From Typhlomys cinereus (taxonomy: Eukaryota > Chordata > Mammalia > Rodentia > Platacanthomyidae): a stretch of DNA of 64,000 nt. Location of the stretch: the NCBI GenBank assembly GCA_023101885.1, contig JALPQD010000159.1:2387994-2451993 (forward strand), read 5' to 3'. A model generated the notes under the pieces. It saw only the letters and a list, made by a program, of their open reading frames with translations. It was not told where the DNA came from and made no database searches. The position numbers were made by a program, and so were the translations under genes. This document shows, one piece after another, positions 10,496 to 22,252 of the stretch (its first letter is position 1; each line of letters opens with the position of its first letter).

Positions 10496-11063
10496 TACAT
10501 GGTTTTTTGACCAAAATTTAAATATACCATCACCTTGAACCATCCTAGCTAAGCATACAACTGTAGAAATAAGCCTGAGAATACAAGTAAACCTTGGAAT
10601 TATCATAAAAAATAACCTGGATGTTTCTCAGTAGCTGTAAACAATACACTAATGTAAGCATGAAGGTTCTATCCTGCAAGTTCAGTCTACTTAACAAGAC
10701 TAATGAAAGTATAACAAATTTTGTGCTGTTTTAAAAACATGTCAGTCTCCAAGATGGACCACATAGTCATTTCCTGCTCTTTCTAATACAGTGTGAAGTT
10801 ATACCAACAATTCACATAGATATCATTAAAAGTCAAGCAGATAAAATCCAAATATTACAATGAAAAAGTTAACCTAACCTGTTATTATTAATATGGGTCA
10901 TATTTAATTTATAATATACACCTTTGCCCAAATTCCTGTAAACATACCAAGACTGAGGATTTGGCCCAGAAACCTAATGGAAACAATGCTAAACAAAATC
11001 TTACATCTTCAGATTTCAAAACTATCAAAATGAAGTTTAATAGAGAGCATAAAGGATGAGTTT
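10496..11063. other. Unassigned AT-rich stretch
   Basis: No gene or repeat recognised. Confidence 0.4.
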
Positions 11064-11335
11064 GGTATTAGAGAGATGAGTCATGTATTAAGCCTTAGTG
11101 TTGAAATCAGAAGGACGTGAGTTCAGATCCCAGATCCCACATAAAAATGCCAGGTGGAAATTTTAATGGTCTTTACCTATGAATCTGGAAGGCAGACTTT
11201 GGGAATCCCTAGAACAAAGCAAAGAGGAGGTAGATCAATCCAGGATAATTCTCAAATTTACCTTTGAGCCTCCACAGTCACAAACAGTGCTCTATGATAC
11301 ACATAGACCAACACACAGACACACAAGCAAAAAAG
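11064..11335 (+). mobile_element. Old tRNA-derived SINE copy
   Basis: Diverged copy: GAGAGATGAGTCATG (A-box region), GAGTTCAGATCCCAGATCCCA (B box), ATGCCAGGTGGAAAT, a GTAGATCAATCCAGGATAAT word of the older body, ACAGTGCTCTATGATACACA, and a CA-rich, A-rich end near 11300-11335. Confidence 0.7.
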
Positions 11336-12334
11336 TCCAGTTTCTTAGAGCAAAATTGATAGAAAAGTTTTTATGATGTAACTGCTACCAAGTATTGTCC
11401 TGTTATTGTGCAGGTTTCACTCACTGTTGTTACTGATTCATTATTATATTTATTCTAATTGAGTTGAATATTTTTAGTGAACAAATATGATTTCAAAAGT
11501 AGATATAGTTTAAAATTACAATTTTTCACAACAGATTAAAGATATAAATGGAAACAATGACTCCAAAACTACAGGCAAACAAACAAATCATAATCAGAAA
11601 TAAACCTAATTATTTTTCTATGTACTAGTTTATTTTATATATTTTATGTATTATTATTTTAAAGAAATTTTTATTTGTTGGCATTCATTATCAAATATAT
11701 TAGACTCTTCTAGTTTAACTCAAAAATGTTGAAGATGAAATATAACTACATAAAATTATAAGCGTATTAGTGATGGTGATATACATTAATATGTATAAAG
11801 GGTGAAATAGCATCATCTGATTCAATGAACACATCTCAAAGTGGATTGGATTAGAGCTGAGTGGCAAAACTAATTTATTTATACTTGATTAGTGTGTCAA
11901 AAATGTAAAATAAGACTATTCAGCCAATATGATTTCTGTGCTTGAAATTATAGAAAAATTAGAATATAGATTGTGTTTCTTTTCTGCAATGTACATGTCC
12001 AAAATAAATTGGTCTACTCTGATCCTATTCATATATATGCTTTGAATTTAGGTGCTAGTGTTTGAAGAAGTGAATGTACCAATTCTAAATGGATTTCAAG
12101 TTTAATATTAGAATCCGGCAGAGGAGGGGTTCAGAATCATCCTTTTCTTTCATTCTTGCTGTGTTCTATAATTGAATTTCACTCATGATTATCAGCCTCC
12201 CCCACCAAAAGCTTGTGATTTATTTTCCAGTGCTGTAGAATTTTATTCTTTTCTGGTTATCACTACATTGTCTTTTGTGGTATCAGTTATTTTCATGGTT
12301 TTAGTGTGAATTCTCCCTCCCCCTCCACAACATA
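11336..12334. other. Unassigned AT-rich stretch
   Basis: Very AT-rich; no gene or named repeat supported. Frames are short and without family resemblance. Confidence 0.45.
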
Positions 12335-12655
12335 CACAGGCTCACATGGTTGAATCATTAGTTAATGTTTGGTAAGATTGTGGCAACTTTAAGAGGTGGA
12401 GATATTGCAGGCTTTGTGGTTTCTGTGGTCCAGCCTTACTGTCTCAGTTTTCCTCTTATTTGCTCTTCTGCCATGATGACTGTGGTGACCTGAGCTAGCT
12501 TTCCTGCTGTTGCCTCCAAGCAATGCTTTCTGCTATGAGATTGCTTCCATAATGAATGAATTTCCCCACGTACCACTATATCTATTAAATCTCCTTTTCT
12601 TCCCTTAAGTTGTGAATGAGCGGTGTCATTGGATTAAAATGAAAATTCAGTGATT
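12335..12655 (+). mobile_element. MaLR-like LTR
   Basis: MaLR-type order: CTCACATGGTTGAATCATTAG, TTTGGTAAGATTGTGGCAAC, TTTAAGAGGTGGAGAT, TGCTCTTCTGCCATGATGAC, then TCCTTTTCTTCCCTTAAGTT and GTGTCATTGG at the end. Non-coding and decayed. Related copies at 39035 and 61848. Confidence 0.55.
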
Positions 12656-14206
12656 TTCAGTATCCATGTTACATTTTTCACAGGTTCCCAGAATACCTTC
12701 AGAGTAATAAAGACAACAATGAGCATAAAAAAAATCTATTTCTAGCCTTTCTTTCTACCAGGAAGAAGCTATGTCATGAGTGATTACATTTGCTTCAGTT
12801 GTACAACCAGAGATGCTGGTTCACAGCAACTTTCTGGACTAGAAAGGTGAATTTAAGGCTTGCAAATAACATGTTTTCTTGGCTATCTCTGGCATTGGAG
12901 GACTTAGTGGCCCTGATAAGGCTGTGGTTCTGGACTTTCTTCAATTCAGCTAGATGTTTCTAGAAGGCTCAGTGTCAAGACTGTTTCTTCTTAGGTTCTC
13001 TATTGCTCATAATGCTATGTATGTGTTCATTTAATGTTTAATGTAAAGGTTGGATGGGAAAAACAAGGATAATGTGCCAGTCAGTTTCAACAGTTTATTA
13101 ACAATTGAGAATGGACTTCTGACCATATCTGTCAAGAGTGGTTTATTTAAGGAAGTCCCTAGAAAGCCCATAGGACATTGCTTTAATTTCATGATTGATG
13201 TAGAAAAAAAATCCCCTAGTTGATGGCACAATTTTTTGCACAGGTAAATTAAGAGAAAGCTGGTTGCCATTTGGATACCTGGAAAGCCATCAAGAAGTAT
13301 TGGTCATTGCCTCTCCCTTCTGGACGTGATATGGGTTGTTCCTTTAGCTCCTTTTGTGACATTTCCTGTCATGAAAAAAAAAAAAAAAAAACTATAACCT
13401 GGGATTGTGAGCATGTTCCATTTATTTCCCTAAATTGCTTGAGTATTTATTAAAGTAACAAAGCTAAGGAAACAAAAGAGACAGATAACCCCATATTAAT
13501 AAATTGTAACACATGTAATTATTTGCTTTCAAAAATCTTGGTGATCTTCAGATTTTAGGTTTATAAGACACCACAGGGCAATCAGGTCTTTGAGTTTTAA
13601 GCAATGACTTTACTGGTTAAGAAATGTGCTATGCACTCATCCATCCATAGGAACTTTCCTGGTTTTGTTGTTGCTTACTTGTTTAACTGTTTTACAAGTA
13701 TGCAATGATATAATGTGATTTTTGCTGAATGACTTGTGACAGAGAGTTAAAAAGGATCAATCCTTAACGTTTATGCCTATTCACATTTTCTATGACTTTC
13801 TTTCTTAACATGAACTGTGTTCACATCTTCTGATTTCTGTTAATTCGGATTAATATTCTGATTTGTCACTTTGCATCTTTCTGAACCATCCTCCTCTTCT
13901 GTCAACTACTTCCCATATCATTTTGTCATTCCTTTGCTCAAATATTTACTTTTTCCTACATTTTTCTGTATGAAATGACTTCACATACTTTTCATAGTGA
14001 ATTCTTTCACAGTCATTCCTTTGAGTTTTCCACTTTTTTTCTCTACCTCTTCCTCAGAGAGCAGATCTTCAGAGTTTTCTAGCAAAAAAAAAATCTTAGA
14101 TGTTGCCATATGTATAGAATATTCTGGACCTTCTTCATACCTATGGCTGGATTCCAGTATTTAATGCATAGATCGCCATGTGCTATACATGGACCTGCTA
14201 AGCTTT
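12656..14206. other. Unassigned stretch
   Basis: AT-rich with an A run at 13374-13391. No exon, RNA gene or named repeat supported. Confidence 0.4.
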
Positions 14207-14219
14207 GATCGCTTACCTT
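14207..14219. repeat. Left target-site duplication of twin-primed L1
   Basis: GATCGCTTACCTT, repeated with one mismatch as GATCCCTTACCTT at 15261-15273. It lies next to the T-rich tail of the L1. Confidence 0.75.
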
Positions 14220-14220
14220 T

Positions 14221-15266
14221 TTTATAACTTTTATTATTATTATTATTTCTGCTCATACAAACTTAACAGGTACACCGGTTCCCTCCCTTCCTCCACCTCC
14301 CTCCAAACCCCTGTTCCCCCCTCCCCTCCTCCTTCCTTCCCCCTCCCCCAGTGCCTCCCCCCCAATCCCCAGAGCATCCTTTAATGTACATGCCAGACTC
14401 TCCTCTGGGTCCTCCTCTACGATGAGGTGCAAGGACCCAAGGGCACTTCCCAGAACCCTTTCCTGTGTTCCCCTTAAGCTTAGGAACACTACTGTGACTG
14501 TCAGTCCCTAGCCTCCAAGGATCCTATTGCCTTTACTCCATGCTAGACTTTGTAGGGTCAATAATGTGTTGGACATAGCGCAGATCATGCAAAGTCCTAT
14601 TATGATTGCTTCGGCCTTAACTTGTGTGTAGTATCTTGCATATCATTACTCCTCCCATCCTTGTGCTCTTACAATCTTACTGCCCCCTCTTCTGCAAATT
14701 TCCCTGAGCTTCAGGATGGGGAGAGATTAGGCTGGCCCAGTTCCAGGTGGTTGATATAGAGTCTCTGATGTTCTGAATTATGGTTTGTTGATTTTTTTTT
14801 TGGTTTTGCTGCTCCTGCAATGCCCTTCACTCCATCCTGATGGGTATTGGATGTCACCCCCTGGCCAGAGATAAAAAACTGTTAAATTAGAGTCTTGTTA
14901 TGAGTATATTCAAAGGTAGATGGAATAAAAGTAGGAGATCACGGTGAGAGAGAGGTCAATCACCCATTTGCAGAATGGTTATTAGAAACAATTACATTAA
15001 GTGAAGTATCCCAGACACGGAAAATTAAGCACTGCGTGTACTCCCTAATAGGTGGATCCTAGTACCAAACCCCTAGACACTCAAAGACAAATCTCTGTAA
15101 TACCTACAGTAATTTTAAAGATTATAAACAGGAGGAATGGGGAAGGAGGGCCCCACCAGAAACAAGGAGAGAGGGAACCATGTTACAGCAGAGAAAATAG
15201 GCCACCATCAAGGACTGCAAGTAATGAGACATCTGGTTAAGTTCACAGACTTTCCTTCCTGATCCC
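14221..15266 (-). mobile_element. 5'-inverted (twin-primed) L1 3' end
   Basis: From 14221 to about 14980 this is an L1 3' UTR on the minus strand: T-rich tail, CTGCTCATACAAACTTAACAG, C/T tract, GGATGGGGAGAGATTAGGC, TCACCCATTTGCAGAATGG. At about 14981 the orientation flips: 14981-15266 reads in L1 sense on the plus strand, from the end of ORF2 (CATTAAGTGAAGTATCCCAG) through its stop region and the start of the 3' UTR. The two segments are neighbours in a normal L1, with a short loss at the junction. This is the expected product of twin priming and is flanked by a 13-bp duplication. Confidence 0.88.
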
Positions 15267-15273
15267 TTACCTT

Positions 15274-15902
15274 CATGCATCACTCCATTCTATGCATATG
15301 TTTAAAGTGTTTACTTAGTTAGGCTCATGGATTTTTCATGTTATTTTCACCAATGATAGAATACTATAGTTCTAGTTCACAACTAATGGTTGTGCTAAAC
15401 ACATACAAAGAAATAGTCCTAAGTTGTTCTTAGAAGTGTGCCAAACCTGAATGAATTTTGTGTACTCTTTTCTGGTACAAGAATCCCAAAAGACAAGAAA
15501 GATCCAATATTGTTTTAAAACATTGAACATCAAAATTATTTAGCACTTTAAAAAGACTCTACCTTCATAAAAATTCAGACAGTTGCCAATCTTTAATTTC
15601 AGTGTTTTAAATATTCGAATGAAAAAACCTGAATGTGGCAGTTACTCTGAATTTATTGACATATTTTTGCTCCATGGGAAAAAATTACTTCATCTTCATT
15701 TATTTGTCTGTCTGAGATGCAGCTTCAGGTGCTTTTGGTAGTCTTAATTTTTTGTTGTTTCAACAATACTCAAAAAGTTAATTTGTAAATAATGACACCA
15801 ATTGTACTTTCACATATTGTGAAAGACCTTAGTTTTTAAATTATTGTCATTTTTCTTTGTTTCTACTTTTAAAAAACCTGATCATGTACAACTGAGGGGG
15901 TA
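15274..15902. other. Unassigned AT-rich stretch
   Basis: No gene or repeat that I can support. Confidence 0.4.
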
Positions 15903-16686
15903 TGATCTCACCAGAAGGGGAGGGCATATAGTCTGGCAGATGAAAGGTGATCATTTTGCAAATGGGTGACTGACCCCTCCCTCACCCAGGTTTCCTGCTT
16001 TTATTACATCTACCCTTGAATGTGCTATTATAACAAGACTACAGTTTAACAGCTTTTTGTCTCTGACCAGGGGGTGACATACAGTGCCCATCAAGATGGA
16101 GTGAAGGCATTGCAGGAGCAGCAAAACTGCAAAAGAAAAATCAACAAACCACAATCCAGAACTTCAGAGACTCTATATCAACCACATAGAACTAGGCCAG
16201 CCTAATCTCCCCCCATCCTAAAGCTCAGGGCCATTTGCGGAAGAGGGGGCAGCAAAAGGATGGGAGGAGCAATGATTTGCAAGATTCTCCACACTAGTTA
16301 GGGCCGAAGCAATCATAACAGGATTTTGCATGCCCTGCGCAATGTCCAACACACTATTGACCCCACAAAGTCTAGCATCAGCTAAAGGCACCAAGATCCT
16401 TGGAGGCAAGGGATTGACAGCCACAGTAGTGTTCCTATGCTTAGGGGGAACATGAGAAAGGGTTCAGGGAAATGCCACCGGGTCCTTGTACGTCATCGGA
16501 GAGGAGGACCAAGAGGAGAGTTAGGCATACACAATAAAGGACTCTCTGGGAATTGGGGGGGAGGCACTGGGGATGGGAAGGGAGGGAGGGGGAGCAGGGG
16601 GTTCAGGGAGAGGAGGAGGGAGGGAGGGAACTGGTCTACCTATTAAGTTTGTATGAGCAGAAATAATAAAAAAAATATTAAAAAAT
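15903..16686 (+). mobile_element. L1 3' UTR, 5'-truncated
   Basis: Sense-strand 3' UTR from GATCTCACCAGAAGGGGAGG through GGCATATAGTCTGGCAGATG, CTGACCAGGGGGTGACATAC, AGGAGCAGCAAAACTGCAAA, CTCCCCCCATCCTAAAGCTC, GGCAAGGGATTGACAGCCAC, the GTCCTTGTACGTCATCGGAG block and a G-rich tract (16553-16632), ending in AATAATAAAAA. It is close to the 50 kb and 61 kb copies, so fairly young. I could not define its duplication. Confidence 0.92.
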
Positions 16687-17302
16687 ATCAGACAGAAAAA
16701 AATTAATACCATTTTTATATTTTTTCATATGTGAATACAATGATGATTTCATTTTCATCCAAATCCCCAGTCTTCCTTTACATCTTCATGGTTTCTCTTT
16801 TCCAGATAGTCTTCCTCATACTTTTATTTTTTTTGTGTGTGTGTAAGACCCACGGGAAATATTAGGGTGACTATACTTGCAAGTGCCTGAACACTTAACT
16901 GGTAAATCCATAGAGCATGTGGAATATGTCAATGGTCATCAGCAGGATCTGTTTTCCCTCCCTTCTGCTATCTAAAATATGATGACAATTTTAAAAAGAC
17001 TTCATTTCCCAAACTGCCCTGCATCTGTATATAGTTATAAGACTAAATTTAGGAGGAAAAGATGTCAGAAGCAGCTTTCTGCACTAGATATAAAGTGATA
17101 TTTTGCTTTCGCTTTTCACCTTTTCCCTAAACAAATATCTGTAGCTCAGAGAGATTGTGAACTGTGATCCATAAAACCTTGCTCAAGATATAAGAGAACA
17201 AAAGAGTTTTAAGGATCATATCACTTGTTCACTGATAACTACTCTGCTAATTGACAGAAACAGATTTTTTCATTACTTATTAGTCAGATGCACTTTTGTC
17301 TC
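16687..17302. other. Unassigned stretch
   Basis: Contains a short TG run near 16832-16844 that may be the tail of a lost SINE. No gene supported. Confidence 0.35.
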
Positions 17303-17622
17303 TTTTTATTTTTTTTGAATGTATTATACATCTTTTGCCTAATCATACAAACTCAATATGTATTACTCTCTTCTCCCTTCCCCCTCCCTTGCCCTGTGGT
17401 CCCCCATTGCACCTCCCCCTTTGTTCCTCTTACTCCCTCTCCTTCCCTTCTCCAGGTGCCTTCTCTTCTACTTCCTCCCTCCCATTCCCCAGAGCATCTG
17501 TTTATATGGGTGCTGAACCTCCCTCTGAGTAGGCTATACTAGTGAGGGTACAGGACTCAGTGGCATAGCCTGAGGGTCCCTTCTTGGGCTGCTCACTAGC
17601 ATGAGAGCTCTATTACGTCTTT
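17303..17622 (-). mobile_element. L1 3' UTR fragment
   Basis: Reversed L1 3' end: T-rich tail, CTAATCATACAAACTCAATA, C/T tract with CATTCCCCAGAGCATCTG, then GGACTCAGTGGCATAGCC and ACTAGCATGAGAGCTCTATT. Same subfamily as 6868-7245. Confidence 0.85.
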
Positions 17623-17629
17623 TAAAATT

Positions 17630-19025
17630 TTTAATTATTTAAAATATTGACAATTTCCTTAATGTGTCCCATGAACTATGATCATATTCACCTCCCATTA
17701 CTGTCTATTCTTATTCTCTCCCACCTCTGCTGACCCTTTCCTTCTTCCCAAATAGTCCCTCTTCAACTTTCATGCCTTACTTTGTTTGAGAAGGCAGCTG
17801 CAGCTTCTTCGTGTTCATGATTCTTGCAGTCATGCAGTCATGCTTTATTTAGAAGCTCAAGTTTCACAATAGTCCTTCATGTCCTCTGTAAGGTTACTCT
17901 TAACTATTGCTGTGAGAGAACACCCAAAGTCAAGCAACTTAAGGGAGAAAGGGAGATTTATTCAGCTTAAGTTCCAGAGGGGAGATATAGTCTTTCAAAG
18001 CAGAGGCCGCATGGCTGGTGCCTGAAGCTGGAGGAGGCTACATCACTGCAGACATCTCTTCTAGACTGAGAGCTGTAAGACTGCTAAATGTAAAGACAGA
18101 CTTCTCTTGGAGGTAGGGAGGGATTAATCCACCTCAAGGCCCACCCCTTGTGACTGCCTTCCTCCAGCAAGACTCCACCTCTCAAGGTATCATGACCTGG
18201 CCAAATACATGAGACTGTGGGACATATTTCAAACCATGACATCCTCTAACTCTTAACAGCCATCCTTTCCCCTGCTGGGTTTTAAAGTTTCAAGGATTCT
18301 GCAGGGAGTGATATACATATTCCATTTAGGAAAGAGCTCAACCTTTCCTTGTGTTCAGCACTTTGGTCAGTAGTTATGAGTCTCTTTAACCATATGCCAC
18401 TATCAAAAGAAAATTCTTTGGCTTAGCTCAAAGCTGGTCTGAAGGTATAAATACGCACATTAAATGGCAGTTCGAGCAAATGCTAATTTAGCAAAATCAG
18501 TGGTTTATTTCCGACTTGGGCCTTTGTCTTCCTCAGCCATAGATCTTGACCAGGTTTACAATGCCAGGCTTGAATTCCCTTCTGTGGATATAGCCTCAAC
18601 TTCAACTAGAAAGCAGTTGGTTACCCCCCAAACAGACATGTCACTGTTGCACCAATGGGCAGATCTCTCCAGTCAGGTTTGTATACAGCTCACAGTGCTC
18701 ACAGCTGGGTGTGACCATTGAAGACTTCTCTCTCTCACAGAAGTCTGGATGACACCTTATAGCACTACACAAGCTGACAAGCAGGGAGGAAGCATCCAGT
18801 TCAGGCCGAGATTGATTTCTCTGTGTCTTATATCTATGAAGTGCAGAGACTTCAGCAATAAAGTTTCACAAGGTATTCCTGATAGGCAATCAAGATCAGT
18901 GTCAAAGGTCTGAATTGTTTTGGGAGTTCTGCAGTCTCTCTGGTCAACAAATAATGGAGCCATAACCTGCATTTGATGTTGGTATTTTTGTTTAAAACCT
19001 GTGGTTTGTGTAGCAGCATTGTCCA
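17630..19025 (-). mobile_element. Lx-type L1 3' end, split by an LTR
   Basis: 17630-17887 has the reversed Lx-type tail (TTGACAATTTCC..., CCTCCCATTACTGTC, ACTTTCATGCCTTAC). 18241-19025 continues the Lx-type 3' region: GATCTTGACCAGGTTTACAA, TTGGTTACCCCCCAAACAGA, TGTCACTGTTGCACCAATGG, AGCTGACAAGCAGGGAGG. The similarity to rodent Lx 3' UTRs is from memory. The 85-codon frame at 18464-18721 lies wholly inside this non-coding repeat. Confidence 0.7.
17888..18240 (-). mobile_element. MaLR-like LTR inserted in the Lx-type L1
   Basis: Matches 21900-22252: TTGCTGTGAGAGAACAC, AAGTCAAGCAACTTAAGGGA, GGAGATTTATTCAGCTTA, GAGCTGTAAGAC, CCTCAAGGCCCACCCC, CAAGACTCCACCTCTCAAGG, ATTTCAAACCATGACA. These are the reverse complement of MaLR 3' and central blocks. 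Confidence 0.65.
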
Positions 19026-19059
19026 CATGGTAAGTCGGCTACTTCTGTTCAATTTTTTT

Positions 19060-20370
19060 TTTTTAAAAAAATATTATTTAGTTTACAAACACTAGGAATA
19101 TTCATGTTTTTTTATGTTCCCTTGGCTTTGACTGACTCTTTGCTCATCTTATCTTTCTGATGTCTTCCACTCCATCCCCATTTAAAACTTTTACCATTAG
19201 TCTTCTCTTATTTACATATCTCCTGTGTTTTACAATCCTCCAGACCATCTTTTATTATTTAAATTCATCTCTTATGGCTTTTTTTTTGCCTTGCTTTCTA
19301 ACCTCTAGAGATAATAAGTCAAACTTAAAGAAGAAATCTAGGAATCCAGAGCTACAATTTACATATGAGAAAGGATATATGGCATTTGTCTTTCTGGACT
19401 CAGGCTACTCAGTATAATATTTTTCAATTGCATTCATTTTCCTGACATTTCATTTTTCATTAATGATGAATAGACTTCCATTGTGTGCATGCATTACACC
19501 ATCCTGAACCTGTCAGTACATGGGCATGTAGGCAGATTCTATTTCCTAGTAGGGAAGCTATGAACATAAATGAACAATTATCTCTGTCAGAGAGTCCTTT
19601 GAGTTTATGCCAGGAGTGGTAGTTATACATACTCTAGCTCTACCTTTAGGTTTTTGAAGAATTTCAACCATCATAGTGACTGCACAAGTTTACAATTGTA
19701 AAAAGAGTGAAGAATATTCACCCATACCCTTGCCAAATTTTTATATATATTATAAATATTTATATACATACAGAATGGCTAATACCTATCTATATCCATG
19801 TATATCTATATTTTTCATTTTTTACATGACAGCTTTCTTCTTTCCTTTTTTAAGACTATTTATCTATTTTGTGTGTACCCACATGCGCATGCATCCCAGG
19901 TTCTCTCCACTAGGGCAGGATGTGCGGGCCAATGTCATTTATGTCTGGCATTCTTTCTTCTTTCATATTTGATCTTAGATATTTAATTAAGATAGAGCAG
20001 AATCTCAAAGTGATTTTCACCTTATCCTTTGCATATTTCAAATATTTACTAGCTATTTTTCTTTCTTCTTTTAAGAACTCTATTCAGATTCGTAACTCAT
20101 TTTTAGTTGTATATGTAATTTGTTCCTGTTGAAATTTTAAAGTTATTTTATATATTAAACATTTACCCCATGTCTGAAATGTAGATGGCTAAGCTTTTTT
20201 TTTCCCGTTTTGTAAACTGTCTCTTTACTGTATTGACAGTTTCCTTTGCTGTACAGAAACTTTTATATTCTATGAGGTCCCATGAGTCAGTTGTTGGCCT
20301 TAATTCCTGAGTGACCTATGAACTATCCATTCTTCCTATTCTTTTGTGTATTATGCTGCCTACCTTAAAT
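19060..20370 (-). mobile_element. Old L1, ORF2 3' part and 3' UTR
   Basis: Reversed L1 blocks: T-rich start with TTACAAACACTAGGAATATT; TGGACTCAGGCTACTCAGTA and GAATAGACTTCCATTGTGTGC (ORF2 end); TTTTGTAAACTGTCTCTTTAC and TTTCCTTTGCTGTACAGAAAC further into ORF2. Strongly decayed and frame-broken. The part near 19740-19980 may hold another small insertion. Confidence 0.65.
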
Positions 20371-20910
20371 ATGTCTTTCCCAACAATTCCTGTGGAAGCC
20401 TCAAGGCTAACCTAATAGAGGTGTATTTTACTGACAGTGCTTCATGTGGCTTTTGCTGCAGCTCACTGATCAGTGGTTACCTGTGAAAACCAAACACAGA
20501 TTGGCTCTCAAATTGACATATGTAAAGTGGAACCTATATTAATCAAATCCCAAATCTGAAGGTCCTAGTTGTAGGACATTTCTATTTTATTAGGGTGCAA
20601 ATTCACTTTTTGTCTGAGCAGCCAAAGTGAATTCTCAGTGACTGGGCTTGAACCTGTCTCAGTGAGGTACAGAGATACCATTACTTCCCATAGCTGGGTT
20701 AGAGGGTAGGAACAGTGTTTTAAGGGTCTCCACTGTTTTTGTAATCGCCTTTCCTAGTGTCTTTTCCTGTACCTCAGCTGGTATCTTCCTGGGGTGTTTT
20801 ACAGTGGAAAATGCTATCTTTCAAGTGAATATCATTTTTCTACTGTAGAAACATATTCCCAACAATATTAATGTAAGAACATAACATAAAACATACTCTA
20901 TCATCTCTTT
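20371..20910. other. Unassigned stretch, possibly LTR-derived
   Basis: Mixed composition, for example TGGGCTTGAACCTGTCTCAG and CCTGTACCTCAGCTGGTATC. It looks like a medium-old dispersed repeat rather than an exon, but I cannot name it. Confidence 0.3.
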
Positions 20911-20917
20911 ACATATC

Positions 20918-20976
<59 letters not shown>

Positions 20977-21120
20977 CATCCATCTATCTATCTATTGATC
21001 TATCTAATCTATCATCTTTCTATCATCTATCTGTATCTATCTAACAGTTTAGGTAATCTATTATCTATCTATTTATTCATCTATCTCCATCGATCTATGT
21101 ATCCAGGCATCTATCTATTT
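20911..21120. repeat. (TATC)n microsatellite
   Basis: Near-pure TATC units at 20916-20974, interrupted units to about 21000 and a looser TATC/TATT zone to about 21120. Frames through it are artefacts. Confidence 0.97.
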
Positions 21121-21159
21121 ATGGGTGGAAATAAAGAATTTTCTCACACAACTTGGATT

Positions 21160-21464
21160 TTTTGTGTTTGTGTGCTTGCTCATGCAAGTTTACATGTGTG
21201 TGGTTACTTATCTGTGTAGGTACAGATGCGCATATGTCTGTGTAGAGGCCTGAAGATGACAGTATCTTTTTCAATGGCTCTCCATTTTTTTAAATAAAGT
21301 ATGGTCTCAGGTGAACCCAGAATTTGTCAATCAGACAGGTTAGTGAAACAGCTTATCCTGTATATTCCCATCTACACTACCCAAGTGCTGAATTTATAAG
21401 TAGTCACTACATCTACTCACAGTTGTAGGGCAATGCCTTCTATAACAAGCTATCTCCCTAGCCC
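21160..21464 (-). mobile_element. B4/RSINE-like SINE relic
   Basis: Pattern of TG-rich start, GTGTAGAGGCCTGAAGATGAC, TTTTCAATGGCTCTCCA, CCCAAGTGCTGAATTTATAAG and CAAGCTATCTCCCTAGCCCC resembles the reverse complement of rodent B4-type SINEs. Diverged. Confidence 0.5.
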
Positions 21465-21507
21465 CATGTTCACAAGTTATACTTTGTCTTGCAGAAGAAT
21501 CCAGTTG

Positions 21508-21560
21508 AGTTTTTTCTTTTTTTTCTTTTTTTTCTTTTTTCTTCTTTTTTTTTTTTTTTT
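21508..21560. repeat. T-rich pyrimidine run
   Basis: T/C run dominated by T, at the left side of unassigned DNA. Possibly the tail of a lost reverse-oriented retroposon. Confidence 0.9.
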
Positions 21561-21899
21561 GCTGTTCATTCTCAGATTTCTAGGCCCACCAAGAGTTTTT
21601 AATTTAGTGAGAAAATATAGAATTACAAGTTTACATTTCCAAGTGGTTCCTAGTAGATGTGTTGCTATATGTTCAAATAATATGCTTGGAGCACTGAAAA
21701 GCACTAAAACTACTCATGTAACTATAGCTGATAAATGCATACAAGTTGTCTGTAGTGACATGAGATTATAATTGTTGTAGTGATTGAAGTACATTTTGTG
21801 GGTCAAAGAAAGTTTCATAGGATGTTTTCATTGGCTGTGAAAAGAGAAACAATAAATGAACACATTCCAAGTAAAATGAGGTTTTTCAATAGACATTGT

Positions 21900-22252
21900 A
21901 CCAGTTAGTCTTTTCTGTTGCTGTGAAAGAGAATACTCAAAGTCAAACAACTTAAGGGAGAAAAGGAGATTTATTCAGCTTATAGTTCCAGAGGAGAGAA
22001 ACAGTCCTTTCACAGTGGAAAAGACATGGTGCTCTGGCAGAAGCTGGAGGCAGGCCAAATCACTATAAACATCTTGAGGCTGAGAGCTGCAAGACCACTA
22101 CATGCTACAAGAGAAAACCTCTCCTAGAGGTGGGGTGGGACTAATCCTCTCAAGGCCCAACCCAAGTGACAGCCCTCTTCCAACAAGGCTCCACCTTTCA
22201 AAGATGCCATGACCTTCCCAAGCATATGAGCACATTTCAAACCTTGACAGAC
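21900..22252 (-). mobile_element. MaLR-like LTR
   Basis: Reverse-oriented copy matching 17888-18240 along its whole length: GTTGCTGTGAAAGAGAATAC, AGTCAAACAACTTAAGGGAG, GGAGATTTATTCAGCTTATA, CAGAAGCTGGAGGCAGGCC, AGGTGGGGTGGGACTAATC, CAAGGCTCCACCTTTCAAAG, TTTCAAACCTTGACAG. Non-coding solo LTR. Confidence 0.65.

Noticed and set aside
18464..18721. 85-codon open frame as a small gene
   Set aside because: It lies wholly within the antisense Lx-type L1 3' UTR.
20911..21000. Regular short repeats as a CRISPR-like array
   Set aside because: Tetranucleotide microsatellite without spacers, in a mammalian genome.
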